Source: Streptacidiphilus carbonis
GTDB lineage: Bacteria; Actinomycetota; Actinomycetes; Streptomycetales; Streptomycetaceae
Length of the DNA stretch: 64,000 nt
NCBI RefSeq assembly: GCF_000787775.1
Contig: NZ_BBPM01000013.1
Location: 99,480 to 163,479, forward strand
Reading direction: 5' to 3'
Shown here: one piece after another, positions 8,353-17,308 of the stretch
How the letters are laid out: the number at the start of each line of letters is the position of its first letter
Numbering within the stretch: position 1 is the first letter of the stretch
The notes under the pieces: generated by a model
What the model saw: only the letters and a program-made list of their open reading frames with translations
Told to the model about the DNA's origin: nothing
Databases searched by the model: none
Made by a program: the position numbers and the translations under genes

Positions 8353-9294
8353 TCAGACCTGGCGGGCCAGGTCGCCGGCGCCGGCGATCCCCGCGGCGGA
8401 GCCCAGCGAGGCGAGCACCACCTCGGCGCGGGGCCGGTGCACGCCGCCGATCAGGTGCTTCTCGAAGGCCTTGGCGACCGGGTCCAGCAGCAGGCTCCCG
8501 GAGTCGGCGACACCGCCGCCGAGGACGAACACGGCCGGGTCGAACAGCGAGGCGAGGTCGCCCATGCCGCGGCCGAGCCAGTCGGCCAGCTCGTCGTAGA
8601 CCTCCAGGGCCAGCGGGTCGCCCTCCTCGGCCGCCTGGGTGATCTGACTGCCCGTGATGGTCTCGGCGATGCCCTCGTTCAGCTCCAGCAGCCGCTTGCC
8701 GAGCACCGGGTCGGCGGCGGCGCGCTCGCGGCCGTAGCGGCGCAGCGCGCGGCCGGAGGCGTACTGCTCCCAGCAGCCCTTGGAGCCGCAGCCGCAGGGG
8801 ATGCCGTCGGGGATCATGTTGAGGTGGCCGATCTCGCCGGCGACGCCGAAGCTGCCCCGGTACATCCTGCCTTCGAGCACGATGCCGCCACCGATGCCGG
8901 TGCCCACCGTGATCATGATCATGTCGTTGTGCTGCGCCGCGGCGCCGAACCTGAACTCACCCCAGGCGGCGGCGTTGGCGTCGTTCTCGATGACCGTGGG
9001 CAGGTGCACCAGGTCCTCGATACGGGTCTTCAGCGGCTCGTTCTCCCAGGCGATGTTGGGAGCCATGATCACGGTGGAGCGGTCCCGGTCGATGTAGCCG
9101 GGAGCGCCGACGCCCACAGCGGTGACCTCGTGGTCCGCCCGCAACTCCTTGATGGCGTCGGCGATGGCGCCGACCGCCCACTGCGGATCCGCAGGGGTGG
9201 GTACCCGCGTCCGGGCCAGGATCGCGCCGTTCTCGTCGACGACCCCGGCTGCGATCTTGGTACCCCCGACGTCGACGCCGATGGTCAGTCCCAT
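8353..9294 (-). CDS. glkA: ROK-family glucokinase
   Basis: A 313-residue glucose kinase of the ROK family that makes glucose 6-phosphate from glucose and ATP. In Streptomyces GlkA is also the mediator of glucose repression. Seen are the ATP-binding start (GVDVGGTK), the sugar-binding ENDANAAAWGE and the zinc motif CGCGSKGCWEQYASG. The start is placed at the ATG of MGLTIGVDV with GAGGG upstream; a longer frame reaching 9363 has no support. It is the last gene of a minus-strand run from 11768. A DUF5304-type gene lies directly upstream, as it does beside glkA in S. coelicolor. Confidence 0.96.
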   Translation of the reverse strand: MGLTIGVDVGGTKIAAGVVDENGAILARTRVPTPADPQWAVGAIADAIKELRADHEVTAVGVGAPGYIDRDRSTVIMAPNIAWENEPLKTRIEDLVHLPTVIENDANAAAWGEFRFGAAAQHNDMIMITVGTGIGGGIVLEGRMYRGSFGVAGEIGHLNMIPDGIPCGCGSKGCWEQYASGRALRRYGRERAAADPVLGKRLLELNEGIAETITGSQITQAAEEGDPLALEVYDELADWLGRGMGDLASLFDPAVFVLGGGVADSGSLLLDPVAKAFEKHLIGGVHRPRAEVVLASLGSAAGIAGAGDLARQV

Positions 9295-9464
9295 GTGTCC
9301 CTCAGTCTCCGCTGGCTTCCCCGCTGGCCGGTACCGTACCCGGCCGGGTGGGGCCGGGTACACACCTGTGCGTACATTAGCCGAAGACAGAGTGCTGAGG
9401 ATACGTTGGTGAGCCTTCAGGAGTCGTAGTCAAGCCGAGTGGGTGGACCGGTACCGGTACCGGC

Positions 9465-9968
9465 TCAGTCGAGGTCGATCTGCTCGGAGGAGGCCGGCTT
9501 CTCCGCCGTCCACCGCTTCTCCGATGCGGAGACCGCCGCGCGGTAGGCGGCCAGAAGCTCCCCACCTGCGGCGATGAGGTGTCCGTAGACCTCGGGGTGC
9601 TTGGCGCGGAGCGGTGCGGCCAGGTTCTGCAGGGCGCCCAGGCTGTCGCCGTTGCTCGCCGCGGTGGAAGCGGCGCTGACCCGTTCCCCCAGATCGGTGG
9701 CGAACCGGCGCACCTCGTCCACCAGCGGGGTCAGTTCGGGTCCGAAGAGGTCGCCCGGGGCGGACGGCTTCTGGTCCGCGACCCCGCTCCCGGTCTTCTC
9801 CGCGACAGCGTCGTGGGAGGTCGCGTCCGGCACGGGCGTGTCGCCGTCCCCGGCTGTCCCGGCGGGGGCAGCTGCCCCGGCGGGGCCCGCTGCCCCGGGC
9901 TCCTCGGCGGCCTCGGCCACGGCCTCGGCCCACACGTCCTCGTTGTTACGGTCGTCGGCAGTCGTCAT
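9465..9968 (-). CDS. DUF5304-like acidic protein upstream of glkA
   Basis: A 167-residue protein with no recognised catalytic motif. The N-terminal 85 residues are low-complexity Ala/Gly/Glu/Pro-rich. The C-terminal 80 residues, starting near LFGPELTPLVDEVRRF, form amphipathic helices. The ATG at 9968 has AAGGAG at the correct spacing; a much longer frame reading back through the ATPase gene is a shadow. A protein of this kind is encoded immediately before glkA in S. coelicolor and is transcribed with it, but its role is not known to me. No membrane segment is present. Confidence 0.8.
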   Translation of the reverse strand: MTTADDRNNEDVWAEAVAEAAEEPGAAGPAGAAAPAGTAGDGDTPVPDATSHDAVAEKTGSGVADQKPSAPGDLFGPELTPLVDEVRRFATDLGERVSAASTAASNGDSLGALQNLAAPLRAKHPEVYGHLIAAGGELLAAYRAAVSASEKRWTAEKPASSEQIDLD

Positions 9969-10026
9969 GGTTCCGCTCCTTCTACGAGCTCCGTGGGACC
10001 TGCTCGGGCACTGCTTCGACGCTACC

Positions 10027-11319
10027 TCAGCCCTTGGGCCAGAGCGCCGGATCCGGGGTGAACCGCACCGCCAGGAAGCCGTCGCGCAGTCCCGCGCCGG
10101 CCACCGTGCAGCGGCGCAGCGCCGACGGCAGGGCGACGGTGCGGCGGTAGCCGCCGACGCCGAGCACCAGGTCGTCGCCGCGGCGGACCAGGTCCAGGTC
10201 GGCCCGGTCGGCGCCGGGCAGCGGGATCCGCCAGACCAGCGCGCCCTCGTCGCCCTCGCGCAGGTCCTCCACCCCCCAGGGCTCGGGCAGCGGACCCGAG
10301 GGGCCGACCGGCGGCAGGCCCAGCGACCCGGGCAGCAGGTCCGCCGGCCCGGGCTCGCGTCCCAGGTGCGGCACCCCGTGCACGGGGACGTCCCACTCGG
10401 CCCGCAGCGCCTCCAACTGCCGCTGCTGCTCCCGGCGCAGACCCGCCAGGAACGGCTCGTCGCCCTCCGGCACCAGCCGGTTGACCAGCAGCGACTCCAC
10501 CCGCTGGCCGTGCAGCGCGAGCCCGGCCCTGGCCTGCCGCAGCGCCGCTCCGGCCAGCGGTCCGGACGGGGCGTCCAGCACCAGCCGGACCGTGGTGCCC
10601 GGCGCGTCGGTGACCGCGCGGACCTCGTCGAGTTCGGCCGCGGCCCACGCCCTGGCCTCGTAGACCCAGTCCGAGGGCATCGGCACCCCGGCGACGGCGG
10701 CCAGCACCGGCCGCAGCGCGCGGGCGGCCTGGCGCTGCTCGGGCACCAGCCGGGCCAGGTAGCGGTCCAACTGTTCCGGCAGCGCCAGCGCCGCCAGCAG
10801 TTCGGCGACCACCGGGGCGTCGACGACCAGGACGTCCCAGTCGCCGCGGGCCGCGTGGGTGCGCAGCGCGTCCAGCAGGGCCAGGTGGGCGGCGCCGGGC
10901 AGGGCGCTGAGCTCGTCGCGTTCCAGCGGGTCCACACCGAGCAGGTCGAACAGCGGCTTGGCGCGGGAGAGCAGCCGGTCGGCGGCGTCCCGGAACGCGG
11001 TCTGCGGGTCCAGCCTGGCGGCGAACAGGCCGCCGTCCAGCCGGGCGGGCTCCGGCGACAGCCGGGCGCCCACCAGCCGGTCGACGGTGCGGTGCGGGTC
11101 GTCGGCGGCGAGCAGCAGGGTGCGGCCCGACCCGGCGGCGGCCTGCTGCGCGAGCGCAGTGGCCAGGGTGGAGCGGCCGCTGCCGCCCGCGCCGCTGACC
11201 AGGACGGTGCGGGGCACGAGGTCGGCGCGGGATACAAGGCTGGCGCGGGATTCGCGGTCGGCGCGGGGGTCGGAGTCGGCGCGGGGGTCGGAGTCGGGGC
11301 GCGGTGCCGGGGAGGCCAT
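10027..11319 (-). CDS. ArsA/GET3-like P-loop ATPase
   Basis: A 430-residue ATPase of the ArsA-related actinobacterial group. The deviant Walker A motif is GAGGSGRSTLA (about residues 43-53) and DVLVVDAPVV is the likely switch region. The C-terminal 80 residues form a small beta-rich domain as in ArsA_HSP20-type proteins. ArsA relatives act as transport ATPases or membrane-protein chaperones; the role of this branch is unsettled. The first 30 residues are a degenerate repeat (DPRADSDPRAD). Its ATG overlaps the stop of the SRPBCC gene by one base (TGATG), so it is coupled. The pair also occurs together in mycobacteria. Confidence 0.86.
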   Translation of the reverse strand: MASPAPRPDSDPRADSDPRADRESRASLVSRADLVPRTVLVSGAGGSGRSTLATALAQQAAAGSGRTLLLAADDPHRTVDRLVGARLSPEPARLDGGLFAARLDPQTAFRDAADRLLSRAKPLFDLLGVDPLERDELSALPGAAHLALLDALRTHAARGDWDVLVVDAPVVAELLAALALPEQLDRYLARLVPEQRQAARALRPVLAAVAGVPMPSDWVYEARAWAAAELDEVRAVTDAPGTTVRLVLDAPSGPLAGAALRQARAGLALHGQRVESLLVNRLVPEGDEPFLAGLRREQQRQLEALRAEWDVPVHGVPHLGREPGPADLLPGSLGLPPVGPSGPLPEPWGVEDLREGDEGALVWRIPLPGADRADLDLVRRGDDLVLGVGGYRRTVALPSALRRCTVAGAGLRDGFLAVRFTPDPALWPKG

Positions 11320-11768
11320 CAGGCCGTGACGCCCTGGGACTCCACCCGCTTCTTCAGCCCGGCGAGCGCACGGTCGATGATGACCTTCTCCGCCTTGCGC
11401 TTGATCATGCCCAGCATCGGGATCTTGACGTCCACCGCGAGCTGGTAGATCACCACGGTGCCGCCGCTGCGGGACGGGTCCAACAGGTAGGAGCCGTCGA
11501 GGGACTTCAGCATCTGGCTCTTGACCAGGGTCCAGCTGACCCGGCGGTCGCCGTCCCAGGTGTAGGCGAGGACGTGCTCGTCCTTGATGGCCCCGGCGTC
11601 CAGCAGCAGCCGTACCTGCTCCGCCCGGCCGTCGGCGCCCTTGGCGAGCACCTCGACCTCCTTGACCTCACCGGTCCACTGCGGGTACGCCGCGAAGTCC
11701 GCGATCACCGCCATGATCTGTTCCGGGGTGGCCTCGATCGTGGTGCTCGACCTCGTGTGCTCCGCCAT
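11319..11768 (-). CDS. SRPBCC (polyketide cyclase/START-like) protein
   Basis: A 149-residue single-domain START-fold protein, starting ATG with GGAGG upstream. The helix-grip fold is suggested by the opening ATPEQIMAVIADFAAYPQW, the repeated beta strands and the long C-terminal helix. These proteins bind hydrophobic ligands in a cavity. It is the first gene of the run SRPBCC-ArsA-DUF5304-glkA and is coupled by a one-base overlap to the ArsA-like ATPase, so it may present a lipid or precursor to it. No ligand can be predicted. Confidence 0.88.
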   Translation of the reverse strand: MAEHTRSSTTIEATPEQIMAVIADFAAYPQWTGEVKEVEVLAKGADGRAEQVRLLLDAGAIKDEHVLAYTWDGDRRVSWTLVKSQMLKSLDGSYLLDPSRSGGTVVIYQLAVDVKIPMLGMIKRKAEKVIIDRALAGLKKRVESQGVTA

Positions 11769-11838
11769 CGCTGGCCTCCGCGTCTCTGCTGCCTGGGTGC
11801 TGCTGGAAGGTTACCGGTGCGGTGCGCGGTGCTTGTAG

Positions 11839-12609
11839 TCAGTAGTCCAGTACCCAGGGGCGGCCGGTGGAGCGGAAGTGGCCGACGTTCACGCACTCGC
11901 TGCGGCCGATCCGCATCCGCCGGGCCAGCGGCTGGTGCACATGCCCGAAGAGCACATGGCCCGGGCCGGTGCTGTGGATCGCGTCCAGGATGGCCTCGCT
12001 GCCGCGTTCGAACCGGCGGGCCACGGTGTCGTAGGTGAGTTCGGGGACGGCCGGCGGGATGTGGCTGCACAGCACGTCGACCCGGCCGAGTGCGGCGACC
12101 TTCGCCGCGTAGGTCTCCTCGTCCACCTCGTAGGGGGTGCGCATCGGCGTCGGCAGCCCGCCGCCGACGAAGCCGAAGGTGCGCCCGCCGATCTCGACCA
12201 CCTGCCCGTCCAGCACGGTCACCCCGGTGCCGGCGGCGAACTCGGGCCACAGGTCCGGGCGGTCGACATTGCCGTAGGTGGCGTAGGTCGGGGTGGGGAA
12301 GGCGGCGAAGAGCTCGGTGTACTGGCGGCGCACCGCCTGCTCGGTGGCGGTCTCGCGGTCGACGTCCAGTCCTGCCCACAGCTGCCGGGAGAACTCCTTG
12401 GCCTCGTCGAACCGGCGGGCGGTGCGCATGGCCACGATCCGGTCCGCGTTCTCCCGGCCGAACAGGTCGGGGAAGATGCCGCGCGAGTGGTCCGCGTAGT
12501 CGAGGAAGAGGATCAGGTCGCCCAGGCACAGCAGTGCGTCCGCGCCTTCCCCCGCCCGCGCCAGGGCCTCGCTGTTGCCGTGTACGTCGCTGACCACATG
12601 CACCCGCAT
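11839..12609 (-). CDS. Calcineurin-like metallophosphoesterase
   Basis: A 256-residue phosphoesterase with the standard two-metal motifs: VSDVHGN (D-x-H), LCLGDL (GD), YGNVD (GN[H/D] variant), LCSHIPP and GHVHQPL (GHxH). This group cleaves phosphomonoesters or diesters; the substrate is not evident. No signal peptide, so cytoplasmic. A TAGGGT box ends 5 bases before the ATG (reading the minus strand), so transcription may begin at or near the start codon and the mRNA may be leaderless. It is transcribed divergently from the acyl-CoA synthetase. Confidence 0.9.
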   Translation of the reverse strand: MRVHVVSDVHGNSEALARAGEGADALLCLGDLILFLDYADHSRGIFPDLFGRENADRIVAMRTARRFDEAKEFSRQLWAGLDVDRETATEQAVRRQYTELFAAFPTPTYATYGNVDRPDLWPEFAAGTGVTVLDGQVVEIGGRTFGFVGGGLPTPMRTPYEVDEETYAAKVAALGRVDVLCSHIPPAVPELTYDTVARRFERGSEAILDAIHSTGPGHVLFGHVHQPLARRMRIGRSECVNVGHFRSTGRPWVLDY

Positions 12610-12810
12610 GGCGTCACCCTACCGACCCGCCCGGCAGTAGGGTTGCGGGCGGAGGGAAGTGTGCTTCCGCATCGGAAACGTGCAGATCACCGGAACTTTG
12701 GAGCACGTGGGTGTGACACAAGGAACATCTTGGCCGTCGCCCCTATCGGAACCCTCCTACCGAGCAGTAACGTCCTGGCGTCCCGCAGCGTCGCAGACCG
12801 AGGAGCAGTC

Positions 12811-14607
12811 TTGCGCGAGTTCAGCCTTCCGGCTCTCTACGAGGTGCCGAGCGGCGCAAACCTCACCGACCTCATCCACCGCAACGCCGAGCGGCATCCA
12901 TCCGTCCCGGTGGTGAGCCGCAAGGTGGACGGCCGGTGGGAGGACCTGACGCCGGTGCAGTTCCTGGCCGAGGTGCGGTCCGCCGCCAAGGGCCTGATCG
13001 CCTCGGGCATCGGTCCCGGCGACCGGGTCGGGCTGCTGTCCCGCACCCGCTACGAGTGGACCCTGCTGGACTTCGCGGTCTGGTGCGCCGGCGCGATCAC
13101 CGTCCCGGTCTACGAGACCTCCTCCGCCGAGCAGGTCGAGTGGATCCTCGGCAACTCCGGCGCGGTGGCCTGCATCACCGAACTGCCCCGGCACCAGGCC
13201 GTGGTGGCCCAGGTCAGCGCCAACCTGCCGGAGCTGAAGCAGACCTGGCAGATCGAGGGCGGCGCACTGCGCGAACTGGCCGACGCCGGACGCGAGGTGG
13301 CGGACGCCACGGTGGACGAGCGCCGTTCGGCGCTGAACCCGGACTCCATCGCCACCATCGTCTACACCTCGGGCACCACCGGGCGCCCCAAGGGCTGCCA
13401 GCTGACCCACGGCAACTTCCTGGGCGAGCTGGGCAATGTGGTGGCCCGGCTCGACCCGCTGTTCCGCACCGGCGAGTCCTCGGTGCTGCTGTTCCTGCCC
13501 GAGGCGCACGTGCTGGGCCGGATCGCCGAGATCGCGGCGGTGCTGGCCCCGGTCAAGCTCGGCCACCTGCCCGACATCAAGGAGGTGGTGGCGGAGCTCA
13601 GCGCCTTCCGCCCGACCCTGATCCTCGGTGTCCCCCGGGTCTTCGAGAAGGTCTACAACTCGGCCAGGGCCAAGGCCCAGAGCGAGGGCAAGGGCAAGAT
13701 CTTCGACCGCGCCGCCGACACCGCGATCGCCTACAGCCGGGCCCTCGACGGCGACGGGGCCCCGCTGGGCCTGAAGCTGCGGCACAAGCTGTTCGACGCC
13801 CTGGTCTACAGCAAGCTCCGGGCCGCGCTCGGCGGCCGGGCCACTCACGCCATCTCCGGCGGCGCCCCGCTCGGCGAGCGGCTGGGCCACTTCTACCGGG
13901 GCATCGGCTTCACCGTCCTGGAGGGCTACGGCCTCACCGAGTCCTGCGCCGCCACCGCCTTCAACCCGCACGACGAGCCGCGGATCGGCAGCGTCGGCCA
14001 GCCGGTGCCGGGCTCCGCGATCCGGATCGCGGACGACGGCGAGGTGCAGCTCAAGGGCCCGCAGATCTTCACCGGCTACTGGCAGAACCCCGAGGCCACC
14101 GCCGAGGCGCTGAAGGACGGCTGGTTCTCCACCGGGGACATCGGCAAGCTGGACGCCGACGGCTACCTCACCATCACCGGCCGCAAGAAGGAGATCATCG
14201 TCACGGCCGGCGGCAAGAACGTCGCCCCCGCGGTGATCGAGGACCGGATCCGGGCCCACCCGCTGATCGGCGAGTGCATGGTGGTCGGCGACCGCAGGCC
14301 CTTCATCGCCTGCCTGATCACCATCGACCCGGAGTTCTTCCCCACCTGGAAGAAGCTCAACGGCAAGCCCGACGCCTCCTCGGTCGCCGACCTGCTGCAG
14401 GACGCCGACCTGCTGGCCGCGGTCCAGGCCGCAGTGGACGACGGCAACGCGGCGGTGTCGCACGCCGAGGCGGTGAAGAAGTTCCACATCCTGGACACGG
14501 TCTTCACCGAGGAGTCCGGCCATGTCACCCCCTCGCTGAAGCTCAAGCGCGCGGTGGTGGCCAAGGACTTCGGCGCCGAGATCGAGTCCCTCTACTCGGC
14601 CCGCTGA
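12811..14607 (+). CDS. Long-chain fatty-acid--CoA ligase (FadD15-like)
   Basis: A 598-residue adenylate-forming enzyme that activates long-chain fatty acids to acyl-CoA. The P-loop-like motif is YTSGTTGRPKG near residue 190, the A5 motif GYGLTES, the A7 motif FSTGDIGKLD and the A8/linker GRKKEIIVTAGGKN, with the C-terminal catalytic Lys in the LKLKRAVV region. The start is TTG at 12811, with GAGGAG 6-10 bases before it; the frame is open further upstream but without a start signal. It converges with the GT4 gene. The same neighbour pair (fadD15 and pimB) exists in M. tuberculosis, which suggests a role in membrane or glycolipid synthesis. Confidence 0.95.
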   Translation: MREFSLPALYEVPSGANLTDLIHRNAERHPSVPVVSRKVDGRWEDLTPVQFLAEVRSAAKGLIASGIGPGDRVGLLSRTRYEWTLLDFAVWCAGAITVPVYETSSAEQVEWILGNSGAVACITELPRHQAVVAQVSANLPELKQTWQIEGGALRELADAGREVADATVDERRSALNPDSIATIVYTSGTTGRPKGCQLTHGNFLGELGNVVARLDPLFRTGESSVLLFLPEAHVLGRIAEIAAVLAPVKLGHLPDIKEVVAELSAFRPTLILGVPRVFEKVYNSARAKAQSEGKGKIFDRAADTAIAYSRALDGDGAPLGLKLRHKLFDALVYSKLRAALGGRATHAISGGAPLGERLGHFYRGIGFTVLEGYGLTESCAATAFNPHDEPRIGSVGQPVPGSAIRIADDGEVQLKGPQIFTGYWQNPEATAEALKDGWFSTGDIGKLDADGYLTITGRKKEIIVTAGGKNVAPAVIEDRIRAHPLIGECMVVGDRRPFIACLITIDPEFFPTWKKLNGKPDASSVADLLQDADLLAAVQAAVDDGNAAVSHAEAVKKFHILDTVFTEESGHVTPSLKLKRAVVAKDFGAEIESLYSAR

Positions 14608-14644
14608 GCGCCGGCCGCCGGGGTCCCGGCGGACCGCCGCCGTC

Positions 14645-15775
14645 TCAGAGCAGCGCGGCCAGCCGTCCCGCCAGCAGGTCCCAGCGCCAGCTCTGCTCCA
14701 CCCAGGCCCGTCCCCGCTCGCCCATCCGGGCGCGCAGGGACGGGTCCTGAAGCAGTGTCACCAGTCGGTCGGTGAGCGCCGCCAGGTCGCGTCCGGGGAC
14801 CACATAGCCGGTCTCGCCCTCCAGCACCGCGTCCGGCGCCCCGCCCGAGTCCCCGGCGACCACCGGCAGGCCGGTGGCGGACGCCTCCAGGTAGACGATG
14901 CCCAGCCCCTCCACGTCCAGACCGCCGCGGCGGGTCCGGCACGGCATCGCGTAGACGTCGCCGGCGCCGTAGTGGGCCGGGAGTTCGGACCAGGGCACGG
15001 CTCCGGTGAAGCGCACCGAGGCGGACACCCCGACCGAGGCCGCCAGCTTCTCCAGATCGGCCCGGTAGGGCCCGTCGCCGACGATCAGCAGCACCGTGTC
15101 CGGCTCGGCGGCCAGCACCCCGGGCAGCGCCCTGATCAGCGTGTCCTGGCCCTTGCGCGGCACCAGCCGGGAGACGCACACCACCACCGGTCGCGAGCTC
15201 AGCCCCAGCCCGGCCCTGACCTCGGCACCGCCGGAGTCCGGGTGGAAGGTCTTCTCGTCCACGCCCGGCGGGACCTGCCGCATCCGCGCCGCCGCATCCG
15301 GGCCGACCGCGGCGGCGATCCGCGAGCGGGTGTACTCGCCGAGGTAGGTGAGGGTGTCGGTGCCGGCGCCGATCCGCCGCAGCAGCTGCCGGGAGGCGGG
15401 GAGCTGGGCCCAGGCTGCCTCGTGGCCGTGGGTCATCCCCAGCAGCCGCTCGGCCCCTGCCCTCCGCAGCGCGGGGGCGGTCAGCCCGAGCGGCGCCGCG
15501 GCCCCGTACCACACCGAGCCGCAGCCCTCCGCCCTGAGGATCTCGGCGGCCCGGCGGGTGACCCTAGGCGTCGGCAGCAGCATCGTGGTGCGGTCCCGGA
15601 CCACCTGGAACGGCTGTTCGGCGTCGAACCGGGCCACCTCGGCGCCGTCACGCCAGGTGGAGGCATACACCACAATCTGTTCAGCGGGCATACGGGCAGC
15701 CATGTTGTGGACGAACGTCTGAATCCCACCCGGGCGCGGCGGAAAGTCATTGGTGACGATCAACGTCTTGTTCAT
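14645..15775 (-). CDS. GT4 glycosyltransferase, PimB-like mannosyltransferase
   Basis: A 376-residue GT-B glycosyltransferase. The acceptor-side loop NDFPPRPGGIQTFV opens the protein, and the nucleotide-sugar site shows VSRLVPRKGQDTLIRA and the EX7E-type region (GLDVEGLGIVYLEASATGLPVV). In mycobacteria the gene in this position is PimB', which adds the second mannose to phosphatidylinositol mannosides at the inner membrane face; that function is inferred here from family and neighbours. The ATG has GAGGAG upstream. The GT87 gene, transcribed divergently, probably acts in the same lipoglycan pathway. Confidence 0.9.
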   Translation of the reverse strand: MNKTLIVTNDFPPRPGGIQTFVHNMAARMPAEQIVVYASTWRDGAEVARFDAEQPFQVVRDRTTMLLPTPRVTRRAAEILRAEGCGSVWYGAAAPLGLTAPALRRAGAERLLGMTHGHEAAWAQLPASRQLLRRIGAGTDTLTYLGEYTRSRIAAAVGPDAAARMRQVPPGVDEKTFHPDSGGAEVRAGLGLSSRPVVVCVSRLVPRKGQDTLIRALPGVLAAEPDTVLLIVGDGPYRADLEKLAASVGVSASVRFTGAVPWSELPAHYGAGDVYAMPCRTRRGGLDVEGLGIVYLEASATGLPVVAGDSGGAPDAVLEGETGYVVPGRDLAALTDRLVTLLQDPSLRARMGERGRAWVEQSWRWDLLAGRLAALL

Positions 15776-15907
15776 GCACTTCTCCTCGCGAATTCCACTC
15801 GCCGACGGCTGCCGACCACGAGTTCACGTGGGGGTCCGGGGGCCGCCCCCGGAAATCTGGAGCAACGGAACCTCGGAGGCGTTCTGTAACCGGCTGGACG
15901 TGATCCG

Positions 15908-15920
15908 TACGATAGGGCAG
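15908..15920 (+). promoter_or_regulatory. Extended -10 box directly before a GTG start (leaderless type)
   Basis: TACGAT at 15908-15913 fits the actinobacterial TANNNT -10 pattern and is followed, after six bases, by the GTG start at 15920. No ribosome site lies before that GTG. This arrangement is typical of leaderless transcripts. The same spacing is seen before the genes at 40707, 51899, 53411 and 58323. Confidence 0.5.
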
Positions 15921-17308
15921 TGCGGCAACCGCACGAGCGTCCGCGAGCGTGTTCCACTGTGCGGTTACCTGTCGGCCTCCAGTCCCCGGGCGAGGATTCC
16001 ATCACTACTCAGCTGCACCCGCTGTCCCGCCCGGCCGAACCGGCGGAGACCCCGGCGCCTTCGGGCGACCGGGCCGTGCGGCGTGCCTGGGTGGCGGTCG
16101 GGCTGAGCTGGGCCGCGACCCGGACCCTGGTGATGCTGATGGTGCTGGGGCTGCTGCAGCTCGGCACCAGCGACGTGACCAGCGACGTGAAGGTGATCTA
16201 CCGGGGCTGGGCCCAGGTGCTGCAGACCGGCACCTTCCCGCTGGACGACGTGACCTGGCAGTACCCGCCGCTGACAGCGCTGGTGATGCTGGTGCCGCAC
16301 TGGCTGCCGTGGACCTACTTCACCGGCTTCCTGGTCATGGTCGCGACCGCGGACGCACTGGTGCTCGGCCTGCTGCTGCGAGCCTCCCGGCACGGCCGGA
16401 GCCGGGCCGGGGCCTGGCTGTGGGCGCTGGTGGTGCCCCTGCTCGGCCCGACCGTGTACTGCCGCTTCGACCTGGTGGTCACCGCCGTGGCGGTGGTCGG
16501 GCTGCTGGCCGCGGCCACCCGGCCGCGGCTGAGCGGGGTGCTGGCCGGGATGGGCGCGATGCTCAAGGTCTGGCCGGTGCTGATGGTGCTGGGCACCCCG
16601 CGCGGCCGAAGAACCAGGGAGACCTGGACCGCCATGGTGGTCTCGGCGCTGGCGATCGGCTTCTACTACGCGGTCACCAATGTCGGCGCCTACTCCTTCA
16701 TGAGCTTCCAGGAGAACCGCGGCATCGAGATCGAGTCGCTCGGCGCGCTCCCCTTCTACCTGGCCCACCTCTTCGGCTGGCGCGGCCACGCCGAGATGCA
16801 CTACGGCTCCACCGAGTTCCTGGGCACCGGGGTCGACCTGGCCGGAAAGCTCATGGTGGCGCTGTCGCTGGCGGCCTTCGGCTGGCTGCTGCTGTGGCGC
16901 TTCCGGGCCCGCCGCTGGAACGCGGCCACCCCCTGCGACGCGGCGCTGGCCGCACTGCTGCTGTTCACCGTGACCAGCCGGGTGATCAGTCCGCAGTACC
17001 TGGTCTGGCTGATCGGCGTCGCCGCCGTCTGCCTGGTCTCCCCGCACACCACCCAGCGGCCGACCGCCTGGCTGATCGCCGCCGCCAGCGTGTTCACCTT
17101 CCTGGAGTTCCCGGTCTTCTTCGGCGACCTGGCGGCGTTCAAGCCGCTCGGCGTCTCGGCCCTGGTGATCCGCAACCTGCTGCTGGCGGCAGCCGCCGTG
17201 GTCTCCTGCCGACGGCTGTGGCGCGCGACCGCGACGCCGCTGCCCGCGCCCGCCGAGCTGCCGATCGAGCCCGAGCCGGAGGCCGAGCCCGAGGCCGCGA
17301 CTACGTAG
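15920..17308 (+). CDS. GT87-family polyprenol-phosphate-dependent mannosyltransferase, membrane protein
   Basis: A 462-residue multi-spanning membrane protein of the DUF2029/GT87 family. About ten hydrophobic segments run from residue 55 to 435. The first outside loop contains the characteristic acidic residue pattern after TSDVTSDVKVIYRGW and the WQYPPLTALV motif. GT87 enzymes use polyprenyl-phosphate mannose to extend lipomannan or lipoarabinomannan outside the membrane. The first 35 residues are predicted disordered and the GTG start lacks a ribosome site but follows a TACGAT box. The C-terminal tail is Glu/Pro-rich and overlaps the next, opposing gene by 8 bases. Confidence 0.88.
   Translation: MRQPHERPRACSTVRLPVGLQSPGEDSITTQLHPLSRPAEPAETPAPSGDRAVRRAWVAVGLSWAATRTLVMLMVLGLLQLGTSDVTSDVKVIYRGWAQVLQTGTFPLDDVTWQYPPLTALVMLVPHWLPWTYFTGFLVMVATADALVLGLLLRASRHGRSRAGAWLWALVVPLLGPTVYCRFDLVVTAVAVVGLLAAATRPRLSGVLAGMGAMLKVWPVLMVLGTPRGRRTRETWTAMVVSALAIGFYYAVTNVGAYSFMSFQENRGIEIESLGALPFYLAHLFGWRGHAEMHYGSTEFLGTGVDLAGKLMVALSLAAFGWLLLWRFRARRWNAATPCDAALAALLLFTVTSRVISPQYLVWLIGVAAVCLVSPHTTQRPTAWLIAAASVFTFLEFPVFFGDLAAFKPLGVSALVIRNLLLAAAAVVSCRRLWRATATPLPAPAELPIEPEPEAEPEAATT

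Noticed and set aside
8353..9363. Longer glucokinase start at 9363
   Set aside because: The extra 23 residues are not like the family and lack a ribosome site; the start at 9294 has one and gives the usual length.
12757..14523. 588-codon open frame on the minus strand opposite the acyl-CoA synthetase
   Set aside because: It is antisense to a strongly conserved gene, has no ribosome site, and its composition (Gly/Val/Asp/His-rich) is that of a shadow frame in GC-rich DNA.
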